A stretch of 64,000 nucleotides of DNA from Clostridium gelidum (GCF_019977655.1 NZ_AP024849.1:1955001-2019000); one strand, 5' to 3'; shown: positions 25,334 through 33,909, numbered from the stretch's first letter. Program-made: numbers and translations. Notes: generated by a model from the sequence alone, not told the origin.

Positions 25334-25951
25334 ATGAAAAGAGAAATAAGGATACCAGTTCAAAAAAGGTCAATAGAAAAGAGGCGAAAAATAATTGATG
25401 CTGCATTAAAAATATTTAATGAAAAAGGATATTTTAATACTAATACAGCTGAAATTGCTAAGGAAGCAGGGCTAGCTACTGGAAGTCTATATGCATACTT
25501 TAAGGATAAAAAGGATATTTTTTTAGAAGTAGCAGATTTATATGAGACCACTATTTACAATCATATTGTTGATGAAATAAATAAAATGGAAGATACAAAT
25601 GATGAGGATTTAATGATAAAAACCACTATAAATATAATAATTGAAAGCCATAAAATATTTCCTAAGTTTCACCAAGAAATGATGATATTATCATATATAG
25701 ATAATGAAATTAGATATCGTTTCCGTAAAGAGCAGGGGCTTTTGGTTATTAAATGTATGGAAGAATTTAAAAATATCAATATAAATATTAAAAATGACAA
25801 GGAAAAATACTTTTTGATATCTTCTCTAATTGAAGATACCTGCCATGAAATTGTTTATAATGAGAAATCAAATCTAGACAAGGATTCTTTAATAGAAATA
25901 TGCGCAAAATCAGTAAAAAAAATGTTGTATACTTCGTTCGATAAAGATTAA
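25334..25951 (+). CDS. TetR-family transcriptional regulator
   Basis: 205 residues from ATG 25334, chosen because AGGTGAT lies upstream. An in-frame ATG at 25253 would place the operator and promoter inside the gene. The N-terminal TetR helix-turn-helix is clear (RRKIIDAALKIFNEKGYFNT, then AEIAKEAGLATGSLYAYF). The C-terminal helical domain binds an unknown ligand. It is divergent from the DHA2 exporter with two operator-like sites between, so it is the probable repressor of the exporter, released by an exported compound. Confidence 0.92.
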   Translation: MKREIRIPVQKRSIEKRRKIIDAALKIFNEKGYFNTNTAEIAKEAGLATGSLYAYFKDKKDIFLEVADLYETTIYNHIVDEINKMEDTNDEDLMIKTTINIIIESHKIFPKFHQEMMILSYIDNEIRYRFRKEQGLLVIKCMEEFKNININIKNDKEKYFLISSLIEDTCHEIVYNEKSNLDKDSLIEICAKSVKKMLYTSFDKD

Positions 25952-25995
25952 AGAATAGATTTTTGGTGTTATAAAAGAACTTTAGAAAATATGTA

Positions 25996-26060
25996 AAACT
26001 GTATATTAAAGTGGACACAATTTTATTGTATCTACTTTAATATACAGTTTATTTATTTTT
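25996..26060 (+). terminator. Strong terminator after the tetR-type gene
   Basis: A 20-nt arm at 25996-26015 (AAACTGTATATTAAAGTGGA) pairs with 26031-26050 with one mismatch, followed by ATTTATTTTT. Confidence 0.85.
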
Positions 26061-26100
26061 GAATTCTGTACTGCTGAGTTATAGGATCAATAAATATAGG
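26053..26100 (-). pseudogene. Relic of a DUF6512-like gene 3' end
   Basis: On the minus strand this encodes LPIFIDPITQQYRIQK and a stop. The intact gene at 22334-22873 ends LPIFMDPITQQYGI. Similarity fades upstream of the LPIF segment and no start or membrane region remains. The rest of the 429-bp gap up to the malic enzyme gene holds the terminator before it and AT-rich leader after it. Confidence 0.7.
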
Positions 26101-26344
26101 CAATATGCATTTTTGCAGAAGAATGTGAATTATTATCTAAAAATTCAGAATAAATAAACATATTTTTTATTTATCAATATCACGTAAAGTGTTGATTTAT
26201 AAGGATTAATCAAAATTGTTAAAAAATACACAAAGTATTCTTAATTTACAAAACGTTATTTAAAGTTACTTAATATTTTAAATTTTCAGACAAAATGATA
26301 TTATCTAGTTACACCAAACAAACAACAACAAATTAACAAGTATT

Positions 26345-26362
26345 AAATGTAAATGTTTAAAT
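26345..26362. promoter_or_regulatory. Shared 18-mer upstream of the malic enzyme gene
   Basis: AAATGTAAATGTTTAAAT, identical to 27757-27774 upstream of the KdgT-like gene. A related inverted form (GTTTAAACAT-type) occurs before the two-component genes at 29281-29300. It is a candidate DcuR/CitB-type site. It lies 18 nt before the start codon, so it may also be within the transcript. Confidence 0.55.
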
Positions 26363-26380
26363 AAAGAAGGAGTGTTTTAA

Positions 26381-27553
26381 ATGAATTATTTTGAAGAAAG
26401 CTTAAAATTACATGAAGAAAGAAAAGGAAAAATTTCAATAACATCTAAGGTTAAGATTGAAACAAGGGATGATTTAAGCCTTGCATATACACCAGGAGTT
26501 GCAGAACCTTGTAGAAAAATTCATGAAGACCAAGAAAACGTATACAAATATACATCAAAAGGAAATTTAGTAGCTGTAGTTACGGATGGAACAGCAGTAC
26601 TTGGACTTGGAGATATAGGACCAATGGCAGGAATGCCTGTAATGGAAGGTAAAGCAATATTATTTAAAGAATTTGCAGATGTTGATGCATTTCCTATATT
26701 AGTAGATACTAAGGATGTTGATGAAATCGTTAACGTGGTTAGATTAATAGCTCCAACATTTGGAGGAATAAACTTAGAAGATATTGCAGCTCCAAGATGC
26801 TTTGAAGTTGAAGAGAAACTTAAAAAATTACTTGATATTCCAGTATTTCATGATGATCAACACGGAACTGCAATAGTAGTACTTGCTGGTGTTATAAATG
26901 CACTTAAAGTAGTAGATAAGAAACTTGAAAATTTAAAAGTAGTAATAAATGGTGCTGGAGCAGCTGGAACTGCCATAGCTAAACTTCTATTATCTTCAGG
27001 AGTAAAAAACTTAATTGCTGTTGATAAAGTAGGTATTCTATATAGGGGAATGGAAAAAATTGATGATGCTAAAGATGCATTAGCAGAAATAACAAATCCA
27101 GATAATATAACAGGTAATCTTTCAGATGCATTAGTTGGCGCAGATTTATTTGTAGGAGTATCAGCTCCAGGAATATTAAAACCTGAAATGGTTAAATCAA
27201 TGAATAAGGATTCAATAATCTTTGCAATGGCAAATCCAACACCAGAAATAATGCCTGATGAAGCAAAGATGGCTGGTGCAAGAGTTGTAGGAACAGGGCG
27301 TTCAGACTATCCTAATCAAGTAAATAATGTTTTAGCTTTCCCAGGAATATTTAGAGGAGCTTTAGATGTTAGAGCAAAAGAAATAAACGAAGAAATGAAA
27401 CTTGCTGCTGCATATGCAATAGCTGACTATATTAAAGATGAAGATATAAATGAAAACAACGTAATTCCAAGTGCTTTAGATAAGAATGTTGCTAAAAAAG
27501 TAGCAGAAGCAATTGCAAAAGCTGCTAGAGAAAGCGGAGTTGCAAGAAAGTAG
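26381..27553 (+). CDS. NAD(P)-dependent malic enzyme (decarboxylating malate dehydrogenase)
   Basis: 390 residues, the usual length of the short bacterial form. Motifs: YTPGVAEPCRKI near the N-terminus, GKAILFKEFADVDAFPI with the catalytic Lys, NLEDIAAPRCFEVE metal-binding region, FHDDQHGTAIV, the dinucleotide fold INGAGAAGTAIAKLL, and ANPTPEIMPDEA. It converts malate to pyruvate and CO2. GAAGGAGTG precedes the ATG. It is followed by a KdgT-family permease gene and a DcuS/DcuR-type sensor pair, which suggests substrate-induced malate use. Confidence 0.95.
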   Translation: MNYFEESLKLHEERKGKISITSKVKIETRDDLSLAYTPGVAEPCRKIHEDQENVYKYTSKGNLVAVVTDGTAVLGLGDIGPMAGMPVMEGKAILFKEFADVDAFPILVDTKDVDEIVNVVRLIAPTFGGINLEDIAAPRCFEVEEKLKKLLDIPVFHDDQHGTAIVVLAGVINALKVVDKKLENLKVVINGAGAAGTAIAKLLLSSGVKNLIAVDKVGILYRGMEKIDDAKDALAEITNPDNITGNLSDALVGADLFVGVSAPGILKPEMVKSMNKDSIIFAMANPTPEIMPDEAKMAGARVVGTGRSDYPNQVNNVLAFPGIFRGALDVRAKEINEEMKLAAAYAIADYIKDEDINENNVIPSALDKNVAKKVAEAIAKAARESGVARK

Positions 27554-27596
27554 TAAAAGTATTAATAATACTAGTAATATCATTAGTAGAGATATA

Positions 27597-27696
27597 GATT
27601 TTATACATGTTACTAAATAACTAGTGTAAAGGTTGTTAGGACATGTATAGAATCAAAAATACACCAACTTAAGCTAAATAATAATTTAGGTTAAGT
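27597..27696. other. Two consecutive inverted repeats between malic enzyme and permease genes
   Basis: GATTTTATACATGT pairs with ACATGTATAGAATC (one mismatch), and ACTTAAGCTAAAT pairs with ATTTAGGTTAAGT (one mismatch). Neither is followed by a clear T-run, so they may be mRNA processing or attenuation structures. Confidence 0.4.
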
Positions 27697-27756
27697 AAAG
27701 CGAATCCCACAAAATTATAGATGAGCGATGGAAATTATAAATTTCAATAATATTAA

Positions 27757-27774
27757 AAATGTAAATGTTTAAAT
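27757..27774. promoter_or_regulatory. Shared 18-mer upstream of the KdgT-like gene
   Basis: Exact second copy of AAATGTAAATGTTTAAAT, 29 nt before the ATG at 27804. It overlaps an in-frame upstream ATG at 27765, one reason to reject that earlier start. Confidence 0.55.
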
Positions 27775-27803
27775 TAAAAGATAAAAACTTAGGAGGTATA
27801 ATT

Positions 27804-28793
27804 ATGCAAATTCCAATTAAGAGAACACTTGATAAAATTCCAGGTGGTATGATGATTGTTCCACTTTTCATAGGGGTATTAGTTAATACATTTTGTCCAC
27901 AAGTTTTAAAAATTGGTGGATTTACAACAGCATTATTTAGTTCAGCAGCATCATCAACAATCTTAGCTTGTTTTATGTTTTTTATTGGTTCACAAATTAA
28001 TTTCAAACTAGCACCAAAGGCATTAAAAAAAGGAGTATTATTAATAGCTGGAAAATTTATAGTGGGTGCTGGTATTGGTATAGCTGTAGGAAAAGTTTTT
28101 GGACCTGCTGGAGTATTAGGTTTATCACCATTAGCTGTTCTTGCAGCATTGACAAATTGTAATGGAGGATTATATGCATCTCTTGCTTCACAATATGGTG
28201 ATGAAACTGATGTAGGTGCTTACGCTTTATTATCTTTAAAAGATGGTCCGTTTTTCACATTAGTTGCATTAGGTGCATCGGGACTTGCACAAATTCCTTT
28301 TATGTCACTTGTTGCAACATTAGTTCCAATAATAATAGGAATGATACTCGGAAATCTTGATCCTGATATGAGAAAATTTCTTGGAAGTAGTAAATTATTA
28401 TTAATTCCATTCTTTTCATTCCCATTGGGTGCAGGAATGAATCTTTCAACTATTATAACAGCTGGAGGTCCTGGTATATTATTAGGAATATTAGCTTCTT
28501 TTACTGGAATAGGAGGTTATATACTTTTAAAAATATTTAAAGAAGAGCCTGTAATTGGACTAGCAACTGGATCAACTGCAGGAAATGCAGTAGCCACACC
28601 AGCAGCTGTTGCATTATTAGATCCAACAATTGCTACTATAGCAACAGTGGCTACTGCACAAGTTGCAGCATCATGTGTAGTATCTGCTATCATTTGCCCA
28701 TTCATTGTATCGTTTGTATTCAAAATGATTAATAAGAATAAAATAAAAAAATCAAATAATGAAGCTACTAAAGCTACTGAAGCTACGGCATGA
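27804..28793 (+). CDS. KdgT-family (2-keto-3-deoxygluconate-type) permease
   Basis: 329 residues from ATG 27804, preceded by TTAGGAGGTA. About ten membrane segments, with the family's N-terminus IPIKRTLDKIPGGMMIVP and the conserved TNCNGGLYASLASQYGD and GSTAGNAVATPAAVA segments. Known members import 2-keto-3-deoxygluconate with protons. There is no keto-deoxygluconate kinase or aldolase gene nearby. The neighbours are malic enzyme and a dicarboxylate-type sensor system, so a different substrate such as malate is possible; this is inference. The C-terminus is a low-complexity Lys/Asn/Thr tail. Confidence 0.9.
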   Translation: MQIPIKRTLDKIPGGMMIVPLFIGVLVNTFCPQVLKIGGFTTALFSSAASSTILACFMFFIGSQINFKLAPKALKKGVLLIAGKFIVGAGIGIAVGKVFGPAGVLGLSPLAVLAALTNCNGGLYASLASQYGDETDVGAYALLSLKDGPFFTLVALGASGLAQIPFMSLVATLVPIIIGMILGNLDPDMRKFLGSSKLLLIPFFSFPLGAGMNLSTIITAGGPGILLGILASFTGIGGYILLKIFKEEPVIGLATGSTAGNAVATPAAVALLDPTIATIATVATAQVAASCVVSAIICPFIVSFVFKMINKNKIKKSNNEATKATEATA

Positions 28794-28932
28794 TAAAAAA
28801 TGATTATTTCAAAGGTTTAATTTCAAAATTAAATGTATAGCATGAGTGAAGCATATATTCTCGTAATTTTATAGACGGTTTTAGATAAAGTAGGTCGCAT
28901 TTTTTATTTTAAAAGTGAAGTTTAATATATTG

Positions 28933-29108
28933 ATAAAATGGAAATACTTAAGATGAAAATGTAAGAGAGGGAAAAATGTGCAAGGAGAGCATGCATCGAA
29001 TCTTGGAGCTATAATAGCAAGTGATATTGCGAGTTCTATTGGTAAATATGCTTATATAGTAGATATCCAGTAGTTGTAGATGAAATGCTTGCATTAGAAC
29101 AAGCGTAA
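28933..29108 (+). pseudogene. Butyrate kinase gene fragment (frameshifted)
   Basis: From GTG 28978 the frame reads VQGEHASNLGAIIASDIASS and on to YIVD, matching the conserved HASNLGG-IIA block of butyrate kinase. A one-base shift at about 29063-29066 restores PVVVDEM, then LALEQA and a stop. Weak upstream similarity (DKMEILK) suggests a start at about 28933. Only about 55 of some 355 residues remain, with a stop at about 28961 and a shift, so it is dead. The rest of the 515-bp gap is AT-rich sequence before the sensor kinase gene. Confidence 0.75.
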
Positions 29109-29280
29109 TTAGAGTTTTATCAAGACAATAAGAATTTGGGGAATATAAATAAATTATATAATTAAGAGCGGATTCTTAGGAAGTGCGCTCTTAATTTTTG
29201 TGTTAAAAGTAAACAAAATGGATTATATTTTAAATTAGAGTAACTCTCCTATATATAATAATTCAATTTTTATATATAAT

Positions 29281-29300
29281 AAGTTTAAACATATTTAAAT
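29281..29300. promoter_or_regulatory. Site related to the shared 18-mer, upstream of the sensor kinase gene
   Basis: AAGTTTAAACATATTTAAAT; its complement contains ATATGTTTAAAC, close to the AAATGTTTAAAT core found before the malic enzyme and permease genes. It may give autoregulation by the response regulator encoded downstream. Confidence 0.4.
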
Positions 29301-29323
29301 ATAGAGTTGTGATAGGTGATAAA

Positions 29324-30898
29324 ATGAAGTTAAAAGAGAAAATAACATCCTTTGTAATAATTATTCTAGTGATTTCGATTGGTAGCATAACAATTTTTTC
29401 ATTTATTGAAATGAAAAGATTGTTAAGAGATCAAATAGATAAAAATATGATAAATATAGCTAATTCTTTTGCATCAACTTATGAAGTTAAGCAATATTTG
29501 AAGGGGAATGAAAACATTTCCAATGAATTGCTAAATGATGAAATTGAGAAAGCTCGTTTAAAGACAGACGTAGAATTTATAGTTGTTATGGATATGAATG
29601 GTATAAGGTATTCTCATCCAGTGAAAGATAAAATAGGTGAAAAATTTATGGGTGGTGATGAACAAAGGGTATTAAGTGCGGGGGAAGAATATATATCAAC
29701 AGCAAGTGGAAGTCTTGGAGTTTCTGTAAGAGCTTTTACTCCTATTTATGATGATGATAATAAACAGATAGGTGCAGTAGCTGTAGGAATGTTATATAAT
29801 AAATTTGATAATGAAGTGTATACTAAAATTTATAAATTTATGCCTACTATAATAATTGGATTGATTTTAGGCGTTTCAGGAGCAATTGCTCTTTCGTATA
29901 ACATTAAAAAAGCTATATTTGGTCTTGAACCTGAAGAAATAGCTCTAATATTAAAACAAAAAGAAACTGTAATTGAAAATATAAAGGAAGGCATAATTGC
30001 TTTAGATAATAAGGGTTGCATAACTTTATTTAATGAGGAAGCTAGCAGAATTTTAGAAATAAAAGAAAGTGATATAGGAAAACCAATTACAAATTTTACA
30101 TATGAAAGTATGGTTCAAGTGGTTTTAAGTAGTGTGAAACCAATGAAAAATATAGAAATAAAGGTACGTCCAGGTTTAAATATTATGTGTAAATATAGTA
30201 TTATAAGAGGTTTTAAAAATCAAATTTTAGGTTTGGTTGTAACTTTTGAAGATTTAACAGAAGTACGTAAAATGGCAGAAGAACTTACTGGAATAAAAAA
30301 AATGACATGGTCACTTCGAGCTCAAAATCATGAATTTATGAATAAATTACATACAATTTCAGGGCTTGTTCAATTAGAGGAATATGATGAAGCTGTTAAA
30401 TTTATTAATGTTATTGCAACAAGTAAAAAAAACATAGCTACAATAATATCAGATAAAATAAAGGATGTAGCAATTGCAGCATTAATACTATCTAAGTATA
30501 GTAAATGTGAGGAAGCTAGAATTAATTTAGTAATAGATGAAAATTCGAAAATAACTAAATTACCAGAATATATGAATTCACAGGAACTTGTATCTGTTGT
30601 TGGTAATTTAATAGAAAACTCTATAGATGTAGTTAAAAACGATGGAACTGGTGAAATATATGTAAAAATATATGAAGAAGAGAATAAACTTAAAATTATT
30701 ACAAAAGATAATGGATCAGGAATACCTGAAAATATAAGAGACTCAATTTATGAAATGGGAATTACAAGTAAAGATGGTGGACGTGGCGTTGGAATGTACG
30801 TAGTAAAAAAAATTATTAACGAAGCTAAAGGCACTATAGACTTTAAGGTTAATGGTGGTACAGAGTGGAATATATCTATACCTATGGAAAGGGGTTAA
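29324..30898 (+). CDS. Sensor histidine kinase, CitA/DcuS family
   Basis: 524 residues from ATG 29324, preceded by AGGTGA; an in-frame GTG at 29309 is less well placed. TM1 (about 8-28), an extracellular single-Cache/PASp sensor (about 32-168) with YSHPVKDKIGEKFMGGDEQR, TM2 (about 172-192), a cytoplasmic PAS (about 212-300), a SpoB-type phosphoacceptor helix with QNHEFMNKLHTISGL, and HATPase_c (NLIENSIDV, KDNGSGIP, GGRGVGMYVV). Members sense citrate, malate or fumarate outside the cell. It is 3 nt from its regulator gene and downstream of malic enzyme and KdgT-like genes. Confidence 0.94.
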   Translation: MKLKEKITSFVIIILVISIGSITIFSFIEMKRLLRDQIDKNMINIANSFASTYEVKQYLKGNENISNELLNDEIEKARLKTDVEFIVVMDMNGIRYSHPVKDKIGEKFMGGDEQRVLSAGEEYISTASGSLGVSVRAFTPIYDDDNKQIGAVAVGMLYNKFDNEVYTKIYKFMPTIIIGLILGVSGAIALSYNIKKAIFGLEPEEIALILKQKETVIENIKEGIIALDNKGCITLFNEEASRILEIKESDIGKPITNFTYESMVQVVLSSVKPMKNIEIKVRPGLNIMCKYSIIRGFKNQILGLVVTFEDLTEVRKMAEELTGIKKMTWSLRAQNHEFMNKLHTISGLVQLEEYDEAVKFINVIATSKKNIATIISDKIKDVAIAALILSKYSKCEEARINLVIDENSKITKLPEYMNSQELVSVVGNLIENSIDVVKNDGTGEIYVKIYEEENKLKIITKDNGSGIPENIRDSIYEMGITSKDGGRGVGMYVVKKIINEAKGTIDFKVNGGTEWNISIPMERG

Positions 30899-30901
30899 AC
30901 G

Positions 30902-31597
30902 ATGATTAAAACTATGATTGTTGAAGATGATCCAATGGTTAGGCAAATAAACTCTAAGTTTTTAAATAAAATAGATGGCTTTTTATTAGAAAAAGCTGCT
31001 GCAAATCTTACAGAAGCAAAGGAGTTTATATCAAAAAACACTGTTGATTTAATTCTTTTAGATGTTTATCTTCCCAATGAAAACGGCATAGATTTTTTAA
31101 AGTGGTTAAGAAAAAATGAAATATCATCAGATGTTATATTAATTACTGCTGATAAAAGCATGGAAAGAATTAAGGAAGCCTTTAGATATGGAGTTGTAGA
31201 TTATTTAATAAAACCATTTACCTTTGAAAGGTTTAGAGAATCTCTCGGTATTTTTAAAGAAAGACTTAGTAGTTTTACAAATCATCAAACTATTGAACAA
31301 GGTGAACTTGATAAGCTTATTTTAACCAGCAAAAATAAGGAATGCAGTGATGAAGATTTAGTATACAATCTTGAAAAAGGTCTTAATAAATATACTTATA
31401 AATCAATAGTTAATGAACTTGATAACATTAAAGAAGAATATTTTACTACTGAGGAATTATCTGAAAGACTTGGCATAGCAAAGGTTACTGTTAGAAAATA
31501 TCTTGATTATATGAGCAAACAAGGACAACTAGAGAAAATCATTGAATATGGTAAGATTGGAAGGCCACTATATAAATATAAATTAAAAAACCTTTAG
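30902..31597 (+). CDS. Response regulator, CitB/DcuR family
   Basis: 231 residues. The receiver has VEDDPMVRQIN, phospho-acceptor LILLDVYLPNENG, ITAD and IKPFTFERF. The C-terminal DNA-binding part has the helix-turn-helix TEELSERLGIAKVTVRKYLDY, typical of CitB/DcuR regulators. It pairs with the adjacent sensor kinase. Likely targets are the malic enzyme and permease genes upstream, which share an 18-bp element. A terminator follows at 31663. Confidence 0.94.
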   Translation: MIKTMIVEDDPMVRQINSKFLNKIDGFLLEKAAANLTEAKEFISKNTVDLILLDVYLPNENGIDFLKWLRKNEISSDVILITADKSMERIKEAFRYGVVDYLIKPFTFERFRESLGIFKERLSSFTNHQTIEQGELDKLILTSKNKECSDEDLVYNLEKGLNKYTYKSIVNELDNIKEEYFTTEELSERLGIAKVTVRKYLDYMSKQGQLEKIIEYGKIGRPLYKYKLKNL

Positions 31598-31662
31598 ATA
31601 TAAGTTCTAATTTATGGCGCAAAAATATTTGGATATGTTTTAATATAGTGTTGAAATATAAT

Positions 31663-31700
31663 AAAAAGTTATAGGTGGTATTGTCCGCTTATAACTTTTT
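31663..31700. terminator. Bidirectional terminator between convergent genes
   Basis: AAAAAGTTATA at 31663-31673 pairs with TATAACTTTTT at 31690-31700. The A-run and T-run make it usable from both the dcuR-type gene and the ACT-domain gene. Confidence 0.85.
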
Positions 31701-31713
31701 AACATTACTTAAT

Positions 31714-32103
31714 TTATCCTATAATTTCATATCTTTCTTTAACAAGTGAATCTACAGCATTATCTATATCCTTATTTTTAACAAGAATATAATCTGTATC
31801 GTAAGTGGAAACAGCAAATATACTTATTTTATTTTGTGCTAATATTCTACTAATTGAAGCAAGGATTCCTATTAATGAAAAGTCTAATGGCCCTTCAATC
31901 TTTAAAATTCTCCAATCTTTTTCGCACTTTATATCATTAGGAATATGATCTTGTGAGCATACTATTGATAATTCATCACATGTTTTTGTTATAGAGAAAA
32001 AGTCACTACTTTGTGCCCATCTAGGAATTAATTCATTTTTATCTAATCTACAAACTCCATATTTTTCTTTTAATAATTTCAGTGTTAATATTTTTTCTAT
32101 CAT
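31714..32103 (-). CDS. ACT-domain protein
   Basis: 129 residues with two ACT-like halves. The C-terminal one is clear (WRILKIEGPLDFSLIGILAS, then ISIFAVSTYDTDYILVK). ACT domains bind amino acids and regulate enzymes or act as sensors; members of this short two-ACT (CASTOR-like) group have no known enzyme activity. AAAGGATGA precedes the ATG. On the same strand, upstream, lie an inserted repeat element (32131-32362) and a ykkC-family riboswitch with terminator (32441-32570), so this may be the riboswitch-controlled gene, or a bystander after loss of the original target. Confidence 0.85.
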   Translation of the reverse strand: MIEKILTLKLLKEKYGVCRLDKNELIPRWAQSSDFFSITKTCDELSIVCSQDHIPNDIKCEKDWRILKIEGPLDFSLIGILASISRILAQNKISIFAVSTYDTDYILVKNKDIDNAVDSLVKERYEIIG

Positions 32104-32130
32104 ATCTTATTTTCATCCTTTCTTTTTATA

Positions 32131-32362
32131 AGGCACATGAAAATAAATAACAAGTCCAAAGTTGCCATGAATATTTTTCATCAGGCAAGGGGATAAATTG
32201 CCCTCATAGTGGGTCTATTAGGTCAATTTGCCGACATGAGCAGTGAACCCAAATCTATGATTTGGTGTGAATCGCTTACTCAATGAGCGCATGCGAATCG
32301 AGCTTCCATTATGATGAAAAATAGGATGGCAAATGGACTTGTTATTCTTTTGACTGTGCCTA
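32131..32362. mobile_element. Short inverted-terminal-repeat element, copy B (MITE-like, with extra ~70 bp)
   Basis: Bounded by AGGCACATG and TGTGCCTA. Both ends match copies A and C. The middle has about 70 extra bp (roughly 32238-32308, with AATCTATGATT and GAGCGCATGCG segments) missing from the 161-162-bp copies. It separates a ykkC-family riboswitch from the ACT-domain gene. Confidence 0.85.
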
Positions 32363-32440
32363 AGTACTACGTTAATATAAAATTATTAGTGTATTTTTTA
32401 TATCATAATCATAATATTCCTTGACATAATTTTAAAAAAG

Positions 32441-32570
32441 CAAAAATAAAAAAGCCAATAGAAATATTATTAAAAATATCTCCCAGGCTTTTATCCTTCC
32501 GTGTACACACTTAACTGTGCGTTTTCTCTCGGACCTGCAAGCTATAAACTGCGGAACCCTAGAAAACTAT
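32441..32570 (-). ncRNA. ykkC-family riboswitch with intrinsic terminator
   Basis: Read on the minus strand: CTAGGGTTCCGC (from 32562), GGTCCGAGAGAAAAC, then ACACGGAAGGATAAAAGCC and TGGGAGA. These are the conserved blocks of the ykkC RNA group (guanidine-I and the ppGpp, PRPP and ADP subtypes). The stem AGCC...GGCT that includes the last block is followed by a T-run, so ligand binding would compete with termination. The subtype cannot be set by eye. A promoter (TTGCAA, 16 nt, TATATA on the minus strand) lies just upstream. The next gene on this strand is the ACT-domain gene beyond element B. Confidence 0.85.
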
Positions 32571-32666
32571 ATAAAGTATTTATATATATTTGCAACCAAT
32601 AAATCAATTTTAGCATAAGATAATATTTAAATCAACTTTGTATATATTTTTCCCATGTGTATGTAT

Positions 32667-33428
32667 TTAAAGTATAAATTGTCTAGTTTTACCCATCATA
32701 TAAGCAAGCTTTATTATGGATTTTTCCTCCTCAGACATTTCTCTATTATACATTTTCTCAAATTGATTTATTAAGGATAATATATCAATTTTTTCTTTTG
32801 GCTGTGATATTCTTCTAGGAGAAGCAGGGGTATAAATCATAGGTTTTATATTATCATTATAAATAAGCTTAAAGATTTCTGCAGTATAATAAGCATCATT
32901 AAAAGCATCATGAAATTCACCTTCAATTGGTATATTTAAAAGCTCAATTGCATTTCTTAGACCTATTCTAGATTTTTCTGGCGCTTTAAGATATTTTGAA
33001 GCATATTTTTGAATGTCAAAATACTTAGGAACATATGAAGTAGATAAATTATGAAATTTTAGGTTTCTTACCAGTTCCTTAATATCAGCGGCTCCCCAAA
33101 CACATAATGTTATTTCATCATTGCCAATAAATTTTAGAAAATCTTCATAAACATGAATAAAATCTTTGCATGAAGCAACCATATCATCAGTTATTTTAGT
33201 TAAATTTTCTACAAAAGGATGAATAGATTTATATATTGTTGGTTTTATTAGCATATTAAAGGTGGAAATTAATTGAAAATTTTCATTTAATTTTAATGCT
33301 CCAATTTGAATAATCTCAAAAGGTATACTACAATTGTTATTAATTTCAGTTTCTATAGAGTTGTTATAAGTTTCTGTAGAAGCGTTATTTTTCTGATTAA
33401 ATTCTAAATCATATATGATATAATTCAT
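32667..33428 (-). CDS. DEDDh 3'-5' exonuclease, KapD-like
   Basis: 253 residues from ATG 33426-33428, chosen because GAAGGTGAAG lies upstream and the catalytic strand begins at once (MNYIIYDLEFNQK). An in-frame longer start at 33485 adds 19 unlikely residues. Exonuclease acidic residues: Asp and Glu in YDLEF, Asp in GAADIKEL, and His plus Asp in FHDAFNDAYYTAEIF. The C-terminal tail (about 195-253) is Lys/Glu-rich. KapD-type enzymes trim RNA or DNA 3' ends; the substrate here is unknown. The gene is monocistronic. Confidence 0.9.
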   Translation of the reverse strand: MNYIIYDLEFNQKNNASTETYNNSIETEINNNCSIPFEIIQIGALKLNENFQLISTFNMLIKPTIYKSIHPFVENLTKITDDMVASCKDFIHVYEDFLKFIGNDEITLCVWGAADIKELVRNLKFHNLSTSYVPKYFDIQKYASKYLKAPEKSRIGLRNAIELLNIPIEGEFHDAFNDAYYTAEIFKLIYNDNIKPMIYTPASPRRISQPKEKIDILSLINQFEKMYNREMSEEEKSIIKLAYMMGKTRQFIL

Positions 33429-33591
33429 ATCTTCACCTTCTTTTCTATTTATACCCTCAAGGGGCATAATTCTAGTTAATAGCAATTTATTATATTACTT
33501 ATTTCTATTATTACCAATAATAGAAGCAATAATATTAGTTTAAATCATATTATTTAAATATTCCACATTATTTTAGATACCTATTTTTAGA

Positions 33592-33606
33592 TTTGTCGAA
33601 AAATAA
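33592..33606 (+). promoter_or_regulatory. Spo0A box, first copy
   Basis: TTTGTCGAAAAATAA contains TGTCGAA, the core of the Spo0A box. It lies about 46 bp upstream of TATAAT at 33652-33657. The same 15-mer recurs at 34861-34875 in a similar setting. Confidence 0.65.
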
Positions 33607-33661
33607 TAAATAAAAATGTGAAAAAATATAGAACATTTTGTCACATTATGTTATAATATAG

Positions 33662-33760
33662 ATGTACAGAAGAATGAAATTTCAATACCCCCCAAACCCA
33701 TCCCCTTATAATATTATATAATATAGAGATGCAGTCGTTATTGGGCTGCATCTTTTATTT
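33662..33760 (+). ncRNA. Candidate small RNA with C-rich segment
   Basis: Downstream of a Spo0A-box promoter (TATAAT at 33652-33657) there is no open frame, but a terminator (AGATGCAG, 33727-33734, with CTGCATCT, 33746-33753, and TTTATTTT) ends a transcript of roughly 95 nt. It contains CCCCCC (33688) and CCCATCCCC (33697), which could pair with Shine-Dalgarno sequences. The rest of the 519-bp gap is AT-rich. Confidence 0.5.
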
Positions 33761-33880
33761 TATATATATTTAATCTAAAATGTTTTAAGGTACATTCAAA
33801 TTGTAACTTTGACTTGATATTTTCTTCATAAATACTCGAACATAAAATATAATTAATCAACCCTAAAAGCGTTCGAAAAG

Positions 33881-33909
33881 TTGATAAAAACATTCAAAAA
33901 GTGTATAGT
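33881..33909 (+). promoter_or_regulatory. Promoter of the rlmA-like gene
   Basis: TTGATA at 33881-33886 and TATAGT at 33904-33909 with a 17-nt spacer, about 38 bp before the ATG. Confidence 0.55.
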
